A stretch of 64,000 nucleotides of DNA from an uncultured Pseudomonas sp. (GTDB taxonomy: Bacteria > Pseudomonadota > Gammaproteobacteria > Pseudomonadales > Pseudomonadaceae), in assembly GCF_946885955.1 (NCBI RefSeq), contig NZ_CAMPHI010000015.1, positions 1 through 64,000 of the forward strand, read 5' to 3'. Numbering within the stretch: the stretch's first letter is position 1; the number at the start of each line of letters is the position of its first letter. The position numbers were made by a program, and so were the translations under genes. Positions 25,003 through 33,800 of the stretch are shown here, one piece after another. The notes beneath the pieces are model-generated. The model was not told where the DNA came from, did not search any database, and saw nothing but the letters and a program-made list of their open reading frames with translations.

Positions 25003-25961
25003 GCGGGAATCTCCTGGGGTTTGGCGAGGCGCTGGCGGGGCTGGCGCAAGGCCTGCTCCAGCCATTGGATGAGATAGGCGGTCACTTCGTCGCGGTTGCT
25101 TTCATTGAGCAGCTCATGGCGGGCGTCCGGGTAGATTTGCAGTTGTACGTGTTTGTTCCCGGCGCGGCGCAGGGCGTCGGCGAGGTGCGCCTGGCGTTTG
25201 CCGTCACTGACCGGATCACGGGCGCCACCGATCACCAGCAACGGCAGGTCGCTGTCGATCTGCGCCAGGTTATCCACCGGGGTGATCTGCAGCAGGCCGC
25301 CAAACAGGTCGCACCAGTACTGGTTACTGCAGCGGAAACCGCACAGCGGGTCGTTGATGTATTTGTCGACTTCCGCCGGGTCGCGGCTCAGCCAGTCGGA
25401 AGCGGTGCGGTTGGGCTTGAAGGCGTTGTTGAACGAGCCGAACGATAGGAAGTCGATCAGCGGGCTCAAGCCGGTCTTGCCCTGGCGCCAGCGCTCGAAG
25501 CGCGCAATCAGCCGGCCGAGGCGGTAGAGCAGCGGCGATTGATAGTTGGAACCCGAGATGATCGCACCTTGCAGGCTGCTGCTGTGCTGCATCAGGTAGG
25601 CCTGGGCGATGTAGCTGCCCATGCTGTGGCCGAACAGAAAGATCGGCGCCTGAGGATGCTGCTGGCGGATATGGTGGTTGAGGCATGCCAGGTCGCCGAC
25701 CACCAGTTGCCAGCCGTTTTCGTCGGCGTAATGGCCAAGGGTGCCATGCTCGGCGGTTTTGCCATGGCCGCGCTGATCGTGGGCGTACAGCTCAAAGCCG
25801 GCTTCGACCAGGGCCTGCGCCAGGCGGGCATAGCGGCCACTGTGCTCGGCCATGCCGTGGGCGACCATCACTACTGCTTTGGGCGGCTGATCGCCGTACC
25901 AGCGATTGACATATAGAGGGGTGGTATCGCTGCTGTTGAGCCAAAACGCGTCATGGTGCAT
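24999..25961 (-). CDS. Alpha/beta hydrolase (lysophospholipase/monoacylglycerol lipase-like)
   Basis: A 320-residue serine hydrolase. The nucleophile elbow is GHSMG in FLFGHSMGSYIAQ, the oxyanion loop VAHGMAEHSGRYA follows the first strands, and the catalytic His is in DARHELLNE. No signal peptide is seen. The start at 25961 follows AAGGA by six bases; an upstream ATG adds seven residues. Translational coupling to phaJ and proximity to fadD suggest release of fatty acids that are then activated and oxidised. Confidence 0.85.
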   Translation of the reverse strand: MHHDAFWLNSSDTTPLYVNRWYGDQPPKAVVMVAHGMAEHSGRYARLAQALVEAGFELYAHDQRGHGKTAEHGTLGHYADENGWQLVVGDLACLNHHIRQQHPQAPIFLFGHSMGSYIAQAYLMQHSSSLQGAIISGSNYQSPLLYRLGRLIARFERWRQGKTGLSPLIDFLSFGSFNNAFKPNRTASDWLSRDPAEVDKYINDPLCGFRCSNQYWCDLFGGLLQITPVDNLAQIDSDLPLLVIGGARDPVSDGKRQAHLADALRRAGNKHVQLQIYPDARHELLNESNRDEVTAYLIQWLEQALRQPRQRLAKPQEIPA

Positions 25962-26152
25962 GGCGAATCCTTGAGCCTGCAAAGGTTGGGCCTTACAAAG
26001 TCGGGCATTGTAGGGCCAGCGGCCCGGCTTTTCACAGCGCCGGGGAGTAATGGAAGATTCACAGGGTTAATGACGCCTGTCCAAGTATTTGCGCCCTGTC
26101 GAAGAGCTGCTAACGTCGCTTCAACCCACAATAATACTGCGCGCAGCCTGGC

Positions 26153-26188
26153 GGGCCTTGAATGCATGCAAAGCCGCATTCAAGGCCC
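26153..26188 (+). promoter_or_regulatory. 13-bp perfect hairpin in the fadD2 leader
   Basis: GGGCCTTGAATGC / GCATTCAAGGCCC with a 10-nt loop, ending 44 bp before the fadD2 ATG. There is no T-tract after it, so it is not a typical terminator. It may be an RNA leader structure or an operator dyad. Confidence 0.55.
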
Positions 26189-26232
26189 TCAGTTCAGCAG
26201 ATCACTACTTTCAGGGGAAGAGGACAATAATA

Positions 26233-27921
26233 ATGCACGTAGATTTCTGGAGCGATAAGCGCCCGGCTGGCGTACCCAACGAAATTGAACTGGACGCCTA
26301 CAAGTCGGTGATCGAAGTCTTCGAACGCTCGTGCAAGAAATTCGCCGACCGTCCGGCCTTCAGCAACATGGGCGTGACGCTGACGTACGCCGAGCTGGAT
26401 CGTCTGTCGGCGGCCTTCGCCGGCTACCTGCAAAAGCACACTGATCTGCAGCCCGGCGAGCGCATCGCCGTGCAGATGCCGAATATCCTGCAATACCCGA
26501 TCGCGGTGTTCGGCGCCATGCGCGCCGGGCTGATCGTGGTCAACACCAACCCGTTGTACACCGCCCGCGAAATGCGCCACCAGTTCAAGGATGCCGGCGT
26601 GCGTGCGCTGGTCTACCTGAACATGTTCGGCAAGCTGGTGCAGGAGGTGCTGGTCGACACTCAGATCGACTACCTGATCGAGGCGCGCATGGGCGACCTG
26701 CAGCCGGGTCTCAAGGGCTGGTTGGTCAACGGCGCGGTCAAGTACGTGAAAAAGATGGTGCCCGATTACCATCTGCCCCAGGCCGTGCCGTTCAAGAAGA
26801 CGCTCAAGCAGGGGCAGGGCTATGCGCTCAAGCCAGTCAAGGTCGGTCATGACGACATCGCCGTGTTGCAGTATACCGGCGGTACCACTGGGGTGGCCAA
26901 GGGCGCGATGCTCAGCCACGGTAATCTGGTAGCCAACATGTTGCAGGTCGACGCCTGCCTGTCGCAGCACGGCCCGGACGGCTCGCCGCTGATGAAGCAG
27001 GGCCAGGAGATCATGATCGCGCCGCTGCCGCTCTACCATATCTATGCGTTCACCGCGAACTGCATGTGCATGATGGTCAACGGCAACCACAACGTGCTGA
27101 TCACCAACCCGCGCGATATCGCGGGCTTCGTCAAGGAACTCGGCAAGTGGCAGTTCTCCGCATTGCTGGGCCTCAATACGTTGTTCGTCGCGTTGATGGG
27201 ACACCCTGAATTCAAGAACCTGGATTTCTCCAAGCTGAAGGTCACCAACTCCGGCGGTACCGCCCTGGTCAAAGCCACCGCCGAGCGTTGGCAAGCCGTT
27301 ACCGGTTGTAGCGTGGTGGAAGGCTATGGCCTGACCGAAACGGCGCCGGTGGCCAGCACCAATCCCTACGGCGATCAAGCCCGCCTGGGCACGGTCGGCA
27401 TTCCGGTGCCGGGCACCGCGTTCAAGGTGATCGACGACGACGGCAACGAGCAGCCCCTGGGCGAGCGCGGCGAGTTGTGCATCAAGGGCCCGCAGGTGAT
27501 GAAAGGCTACTGGCAGCGCGAGGAGGCCACCGCCGAGGTGCTCGACGCAGAGGGTTGGTTCAAGACCGGAGATGTCGCGGTGATCGACCCCGACGGCTTC
27601 GTGCGCATCGTCGATCGCAAGAAGGACATGATCATCGTTTCCGGCTTCAACGTGTACCCCAACGAAATCGAAGATGTGGTCATGGCGCACCCGAAAGTCG
27701 CCAGTTGCGCGGCCATCGGGGTACCGGACGAGAAGTCGGGGGAGGCGGTGAAGCTGTTCGTGGTCGCCCGTGACGGCGGGCTCACGGCTGAGGAGCTGAA
27801 GGCCTTCTGCAAGGAAAACTTCACCGGCTACAAGGTACCCAAGCACATCGTCTTCCGCGATGCCCTGCCGATGACCCCGGTCGGCAAGATCCTGCGCCGT
27901 GAACTGCGCGATATCGCCTAA
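26233..27921 (+). CDS. fadD2: Long-chain-fatty-acid-CoA ligase FadD2
   Basis: A 562-residue acyl-CoA synthetase. The AMP-binding P-loop is YTGGTTGVAKGAML, the adenylate motif VEGYGLTETAP, and the hinge GWFKTGDVAVIDPDGFVRIVD; the C-terminal catalytic-lysine segment is GKILRR. It activates fatty acids with ATP and CoA for beta-oxidation at the inner membrane. The ATG at 26233 was chosen because homologous N termini begin there and GAGGACAATAATA precedes it; the upstream ORF extension contains the leader hairpin. The numbering follows its recalled place before fadD1 in P. aeruginosa. Confidence 0.93.
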   Translation: MHVDFWSDKRPAGVPNEIELDAYKSVIEVFERSCKKFADRPAFSNMGVTLTYAELDRLSAAFAGYLQKHTDLQPGERIAVQMPNILQYPIAVFGAMRAGLIVVNTNPLYTAREMRHQFKDAGVRALVYLNMFGKLVQEVLVDTQIDYLIEARMGDLQPGLKGWLVNGAVKYVKKMVPDYHLPQAVPFKKTLKQGQGYALKPVKVGHDDIAVLQYTGGTTGVAKGAMLSHGNLVANMLQVDACLSQHGPDGSPLMKQGQEIMIAPLPLYHIYAFTANCMCMMVNGNHNVLITNPRDIAGFVKELGKWQFSALLGLNTLFVALMGHPEFKNLDFSKLKVTNSGGTALVKATAERWQAVTGCSVVEGYGLTETAPVASTNPYGDQARLGTVGIPVPGTAFKVIDDDGNEQPLGERGELCIKGPQVMKGYWQREEATAEVLDAEGWFKTGDVAVIDPDGFVRIVDRKKDMIIVSGFNVYPNEIEDVVMAHPKVASCAAIGVPDEKSGEAVKLFVVARDGGLTAEELKAFCKENFTGYKVPKHIVFRDALPMTPVGKILRRELRDIA

Positions 27922-27956
27922 GCTCAGCTGATTTCAGGCGCATTATTCAGCGCTAT

Positions 27957-27995
27957 CCCAATGTGACCGAATTGGTGCGTTCTGGTCACATTGGG
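27957..27995. promoter_or_regulatory. 12-bp dyad between fadD2 and fadD1
   Basis: CCCAATGTGACC / GGTCACATTGGG, perfect, with a 15-nt spacer. It lies 36 bp after the fadD2 stop and 155 bp before fadD1. It could be a terminator stem without T-tract, or an operator for fadD1. Confidence 0.5.
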
Positions 27996-28150
27996 ACTGG
28001 TAGCCCTTATTTGATGCTAGGCGGTCCTTGGTAAAGGTGCTACGCTCGGCGCGCTTTTTTGCCGCATGGTTGGCAAAACCTGCGCAATAAAACAAAAATA
28101 TCCGCCCTCCAAGCGGCGGAGAATCAGCTGTCGTTTAGGAGTGGACTCCC

Positions 28151-29839
28151 ATGATCGAAAACTTCTGGAAGGATAAATATCCTGCTGGGATTCCTGCCGA
28201 AATCAATCCAGACCAGTACCCGAATATTCAGACGGTGCTGCGGGAGTCCTGCCAACGCTTCGCTGACAAGCCGGCGTTCAGCAACCTCGGCAAGACCCTC
28301 ACCTATGGCGATCTCTATGAATTGTCCGGCGCTTTCGCCGCCTACCTGCAGCAGCATACCGAGCTGCAGCCGGGCGATCGTATCGCCGTACAACTGCCCA
28401 ACCTGCTGCAGTACCCGGTCGTGGTTTTCGGCGCGTTGCGCGCTGGGCTGATCGTGGTCAACACCAACCCGCTGTACACCACGCGGGAAATGGAACACCA
28501 GTTCAACGATTCCGGTGCCAAGGCGCTGGTGTGCCTGGCCAATATGGCGTACCTGGCCGAACAGGTGCTGCCCAAGACCGGGGTGAAGACCGTCATCGTT
28601 ACCGAAGTCGGCGACATGCTCGCGCCACTCAAGCGCTTGCTGGTCAACGGCATGGTCAAGTATGTGAAGAAGATGGTCCCGGGCTACAACTTGCCGCAGG
28701 CTGTCAAACTCACCGCTGCGCTGGCCAAGGGGCGCGGCAAGACTGTCGCCGAAGTCAGCCCGCAGTCCGGCGATGTCGCGGTGCTGCAATACACCGGCGG
28801 CACCACCGGGGTGGCCAAAGGCGCGATGCTGACCCACCGCAACCTGATCGCCAACATGTTGCAGGTCCGCTCGCTGATGGGCTCTGAATTGAGCGAAGGC
28901 GGCGAAGTGATCATCGCACCGCTGCCGCTCTACCACATCTATGCCTTCACCTTTCATTGCATGGCGATGATGCTGATCGGCAACCACACCGTGCTGATCA
29001 CCAACCCGCGCGATCTGCCGGGAATGGTCAGCGACCTGGCGCGTTACAAGTTCACCGGTTTCGTCGGCCTGAATACCCTGTTCGTGGCGCTGTGCAATAA
29101 CGCCGACTTCCAGAAGCTGGACTTCTCCGCGTTGAAATGCACGTTTTCCGGCGGCATGGCACTGCAATTGGCTACCGCCGAGCGCTGGAAGCAGGTGACC
29201 GGCTGTTCGATCTGCGAAGGCTACGGCATGACCGAAACCAGCCCGGTGGCCTCGGTCAACCCATTCGGCAATATCCAGATCGGCACCATCGGCATCCCTG
29301 TGCCGTCGACCCTGTGCAAGGTGATCGATGACGAAGGCGTCGAGCAGCCAATCGGCTCCGTCGGCGAACTGTGCATCAAGGGCCCGCAAGTGATGAAGGG
29401 CTATTGGCAGCGTCAGGACGCCACCGACGAGATGATCGATGCCGACGGTTGGCTGAAGACCGGCGATATCGCGGTGATCCAGGAAGATGGCTTCATGCGT
29501 ATCGTCGACCGCAAGAAAGACATGATTCTGGTCTCTGGTTTCAACGTCTACCCCAACGAACTGGAAGATGTGCTGGCGACCTTGCCGGGCGTGCTGCAGT
29601 GCGCGGCTATCGGCGTGCCGGACGAAAAATCCGGAGAAGCGATCAAGGTCTTTGTCGTGGTCAAGCCGGGTGAAAGCCTGAGCAAAGAGCAGGTCATGAG
29701 CTACATGCGCAGCAACCTCACCGGCTACAAGGTGCCCAAAGCCGTGGAATTCCGCGACTCGTTGCCGACCACCAACGTTGGCAAGATCCTGCGCCGCGAG
29801 TTGCGTGATGAAGAGTTGAAGAAGCTCAACCGCAAGTAG
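28151..29839 (+). CDS. fadD1: Long-chain-fatty-acid-CoA ligase FadD1
   Basis: A 562-residue paralogue of the preceding ligase with the same motif order: YTGGTTGVAKGAMLTH, CEGYGMTETSP and DGWLKTGDIAVIQEDGF. The N terminus MIENFWKDKYPAGIP matches the recalled P. aeruginosa FadD1. TTTAGGAGTGGACTCCC before the ATG gives a good Shine-Dalgarno. A separate leader of 229 bp with its own dyad suggests an independent promoter. A strong terminator follows. Confidence 0.94.
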   Translation: MIENFWKDKYPAGIPAEINPDQYPNIQTVLRESCQRFADKPAFSNLGKTLTYGDLYELSGAFAAYLQQHTELQPGDRIAVQLPNLLQYPVVVFGALRAGLIVVNTNPLYTTREMEHQFNDSGAKALVCLANMAYLAEQVLPKTGVKTVIVTEVGDMLAPLKRLLVNGMVKYVKKMVPGYNLPQAVKLTAALAKGRGKTVAEVSPQSGDVAVLQYTGGTTGVAKGAMLTHRNLIANMLQVRSLMGSELSEGGEVIIAPLPLYHIYAFTFHCMAMMLIGNHTVLITNPRDLPGMVSDLARYKFTGFVGLNTLFVALCNNADFQKLDFSALKCTFSGGMALQLATAERWKQVTGCSICEGYGMTETSPVASVNPFGNIQIGTIGIPVPSTLCKVIDDEGVEQPIGSVGELCIKGPQVMKGYWQRQDATDEMIDADGWLKTGDIAVIQEDGFMRIVDRKKDMILVSGFNVYPNELEDVLATLPGVLQCAAIGVPDEKSGEAIKVFVVVKPGESLSKEQVMSYMRSNLTGYKVPKAVEFRDSLPTTNVGKILRRELRDEELKKLNRK

Positions 29840-29871
29840 CGCTCCGGCTCAGCCGCCAGCCGCTTCAACGT

Positions 29872-29907
29872 AAATGCCGCTCACCGTCCTGGTGAGCGGC
29901 ATTTTTT
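29872..29907 (+). terminator. Rho-independent terminator after fadD1
   Basis: AAATGCCGCTCACC-GTCCT-GGTGAGCGGCATTT followed by more T residues, 32 bp after the fadD1 stop. The 14-bp stem is perfect. Confidence 0.95.
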
Positions 29908-30167
29908 TGTGCCCGGTTTTGCTCAGCCTCGAACGAATTCTCCCGCCGATGACTGCCCGCAGAGCAGGGCAGCCAACGCCAGGCAGCGCCCTTTGGGGCT
30001 GCTGGCGAGGCATCGTGCAGATTGCACGGGGCATTTTCGCCGGACCATGCAAAATGCCTATGTCTGATTCTAAATAATTACGTAAGTAACTGATCTATAA
30101 GTGGTCTTGCGTTGGCACCAGATATGCACTCCAGCACCGTCGGAAATGCATTTCTCAGGAGGTCATC

Positions 30168-30506
30168 ATGCAGCTCAGAACGGATCTAGTTATTCAGGCA
30201 TTCCCCAATTACGCAGTGGATGCGTCCCTTAGGCCCGACGGGCAGATTCTGCTCACCTTGAGCCAGGAAGATAAGGTGCTGCATTCAAGGGCGGTCAGTG
30301 CGCAGTCGATGGTTTCGCCGCAAAGCGTGGCGGAACTGATCCCTCAGTTGCGCTGGGGCATCAAGGCGTCGGAAGAAAATGCCGACTGGCGCGATGAATA
30401 TGCAGGCATCGGGCATTCCGACTTACCCACCTATACAGGCACGCCGGTGTATTTCCGGGCGCTGCAAACCCTGGTGAGTCGCCGCGTACTCAAGCAGGCC
30501 AGTTGA
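30168..30506 (+). CDS. Small conserved protein, DUF3509-like
   Basis: A 112-residue cytosolic protein with AGGAGG five bases before the ATG. The opening IQAFPNYAVDASLRPDGQILLTL resembles the Pseudomonas DUF3509 family as I remember it. The rest is helical with no catalytic motif. It sits between fadD1 and hrpA, where P. aeruginosa also has a small gene. The family call is tentative. Confidence 0.75.
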   Translation: MQLRTDLVIQAFPNYAVDASLRPDGQILLTLSQEDKVLHSRAVSAQSMVSPQSVAELIPQLRWGIKASEENADWRDEYAGIGHSDLPTYTGTPVYFRALQTLVSRRVLKQAS

Positions 30507-30831
30507 TGCATGACGGCGAGGGCGCTGTGGCTGCCGTGCCAGCGCCTCGCCATTTGATGCGACTACGGCGGCCAGCAGTGAGATCGGCTGTCGCCGCCCG
30601 CTAATCGTCCGGTAATCGCCGCCCGCATTCGGCCGTTCTCTATTTCCATCGTCTACTCGCCAGCGTCGAATATCTGTCATGCACTGCAGGTGATATCCGT
30701 CTGGGCGCGCGATGGCGGGAAATCTGCGACAATCGTCGGCTTTATATGCCCGTGGGCGTTCGTCAGCGCAAGCCAGAATCGGCGATTCAGCGCGTTCGCG
30801 CCCACCTCACCGATTGCTCTCTACGGCCCCG
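30507..30831. other. Intergenic region before hrpA with hairpin
   Basis: 325 bp. GGCGAGGGCGCTG (30515-30527) pairs with CAGCGCCTCGCC (30540-30551) with one bulge and is followed by ATTTG, a probable terminator for the DUF3509-like gene. The remainder holds the hrpA promoter region, but no clear -35/-10 was chosen. Confidence 0.5.
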
Positions 30832-33800
30832 ATGACCGACCAGACCCCCGCCTTTGATCAACTGCTGAAAAACCTCGACCATGCGCTGTTGGCCGACCGC
30901 CACCGCTTGCGCCGCCAACTGCACGAGCTGCGTAAGCAAGTGCCGCCGGACGAAGCCAAGCTGGCGCAATGGCTCGAGCGTTTCCAAGCCTCGGTGGCCA
31001 AGGTCGAGGCGCGCAAGCTCAGTGTGCCGGTCATGCGCTACGACGATGCGCTGCCGATCGCCGCCAAACGCGACGAAATCAAGGCCGCCATCGCCAAGCA
31101 CCAGGTAGTGGTGATCGCCGGTGAAACCGGCTCGGGCAAGACCACCCAGCTGCCGAAGATCTGCCTGGAGCTGGGTCGCGGCGTGCATGGTTTGATCGGC
31201 CACACCCAGCCCCGGCGCCTGGCCGCGCGCAGCGTGGCGACGCGGGTGGCGGAAGAGATCGGCACGCCCCTGGGCGAGTTGGTCGGCTACCAGGTGCGCT
31301 TCGAGGACCAAAGCAAAGACAGCACCCTGATCAAGCTTATGACCGACGGCATCCTGCTCGCCGAAACCCAGCATGACCGCTACCTGGAAAAGTACGACAC
31401 CATCATCGTCGACGAAGCCCACGAACGTAGCCTGAACATCGACTTCCTCCTGGGCTTTCTCAAGACCCTGCTGGTGCGCCGCCCCGATCTCAAACTGATC
31501 ATCACCTCGGCGACCATCGACCTGCAGCGCTTCTCCGAGCATTTCGGTGGTGCGCCCATCGTCGAAGTCTCCGGGCGCACCTACCCGGTGGAGACCTGGT
31601 ACCGGCCGCTGACCGCGGAACAGGATGAGGATGGCAACCGCGTCGAAGAGGACCTGTCGGTCGATCAGGCGATTCTCGCCAGCCTCGATGAAATCGCCGC
31701 CTTCGAGAAAAGCGAAGGCAAACGCCCAGGCGATGTACTGGTGTTCCTCCCCGGCGAGCGCGAAATCCGCGACTGCGCCGAGGTGTTGCGCAAGGCCAAC
31801 CTGCGCTTCACCGAAGTGCTGCCGCTGTATGCGCGCCTGACCCCGGCCGAGCAGCAGAAAATCTTCCAGCCGATGGCCGGCCGCAAGATCGTCCTGGCAA
31901 CCAACGTTGCGGAAACCTCGCTGACCGTGCCGGGCATTCGCTATGTGGTCGACAGCGGCACGGCGCGGATCAGCCGCTACAGCTACCGCGTCAAGGTCCA
32001 GCGCCTGCCCATCGAAGCCATCTCCCAGGCCAGCGCCAACCAGCGCAAGGGCCGCTGCGGGCGCGTGGAACCGGGCATCTGCGTGCGCCTGTACAGCGAA
32101 GAGGATTTCAATGGCCGCCCGGCCTTTACCGATCCGGAAATCCTGCGCACCAACCTGGCGGCGGTCATTCTGCAGATGCTGCATCTGCGCCTCGGCGCGA
32201 TCGAGGATTTCCCCTTTATCGAACCGCCGGACGGCAAGGCGATCAGCGACGGCTTCAACCTGTTGCAGGAGCTGTCCGCGGTCAATCGCGAGAGCCAGCT
32301 GACCCCGCTGGGCCGGCAACTGGCGCGCCTGCCGGTCGACCCGCGTCTTGGCCGCATGGTGTTGGAAGGCGCCAAGCAGGGCAGTCTTGATGAAGTATTG
32401 ATCGTCGCCAGTGCGCTGTCGGTGCAGGACGTACGCGAACGCCCGTCGGACCGCCAACAGGCCGCCGACCAGGCCCACGCGCAGTGGAAAGACGTCGACT
32501 CCGATTTTGCCGCGCTGATCAATCTCTGGCGCGGCTTCGAGGAAAAACGCCAGGAACTGGGCAGCGGCGCGTTGCGCAGCTGGTGCCGGAAGAATTTCCT
32601 CAACTATCTGCGTCTGCGCGAGTGGCGCGACGCTCACCGCCAACTGGTGCTGATCGCCCGCGATATGCAGCTGTCGTCAGGGAGCAGCGGGCGGGGTAGG
32701 AGCGAGCTTGCTCTGGTGCGGCATTCCGACGATCAGCGATCGGCAGGTCAACCCGCGACATCCAAGGATCGTCGGGATGCCGCACCACAGCAGGCAGGCT
32801 CCTCCAAAGAGAACGAACTCGCCGACAAAGACGAAGCCGCGCAGCGCGCCAAAGGCTACGCCAGCGTGCACAAGGCGATCCTCTCCGGCCTGCTCAGCCA
32901 GATCGGCCAGAAGACCGAAGACGGCGACTACCTTGGCGCGCGGCAACGGCGTTTCTGGGTGCATCCGTCCTCCGGGCTGGGTAGAAAACGGCCCACCTGG
33001 ATCATGGCCGCCGAGCTGGTGGAAACCACCAAGCTGTTCGCCCGTATGGTGGCGAAGATCGAACCGGACTGGATCGAACCGCTGGCGCCGCACCTGATCA
33101 AGAAAAATCACTTGGAACCGCACTGGGAGAAGAAGCGCGGTCAGGTCGTGGCTTACGAGCAGATCAGCCTCTACGGCCTGATCGTGGTCGGCCGCCGCCC
33201 CGTGCATTACGGCCCCATCGACCCCGAGGTATCCCGCGAGCTGTTTATCCGCGAGGGCCTGGTCGGCGGGGAGATTCACTCCCGGGCAAAATGCCTGGCG
33301 GCCAACCGGCAATTGCTCGAACAGCTCGACGAGCTGGAAGCCAAGGCCCGCCGCCGCGACATCCTCGCCGACGAGGAAACCCTGTTCGCCTATTACCAGG
33401 CGCGCCTGCCGGCGGAGATTTACCAGAGCGCGACCTTCGACAGTTGGTACAAAAGCGAAAGCGCGAAGAATCCGCAACTGCTGATCATGCGCGAAGAAGA
33501 CGTGCTGGCCCGCGACGCCAGCGAAGTCACCGCCGCGCAATACCCGGATACCCTGCGCCTGGGCGAGCTGACGCTGCCGCTGACCTATCACTTCGAGCCC
33601 AACCACCCACGCGACGGTGTGACCCTGCGCGTGCCGGCGCCGCTGTTGCCGCAATTGCCGGCCGAGCGTCTGCAATGGCTGGTGCCCGGCCTGCTGGAAG
33701 CAAAATGCATGGCCCTGGTCCGCGGCCTGCCCAAGGCGCTGCGCAAGAACTTCGTGCCGGTGCCGGATTTCGTCGGCGCCGCCCTGAGCAAAATCGCCTT

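Noticed and set aside
26194..27846. 550-codon antisense ORF across fadD2
   Set aside because: It is histidine/glutamine/arginine-rich with no domain, a typical shadow of a GC-rich coding strand. The sense strand encodes a clear FadD.
28124..29389. 421-codon antisense ORF across fadD1
   Set aside because: Same type of shadow as over fadD2; similarity between the two shadows only reflects fadD duplication.
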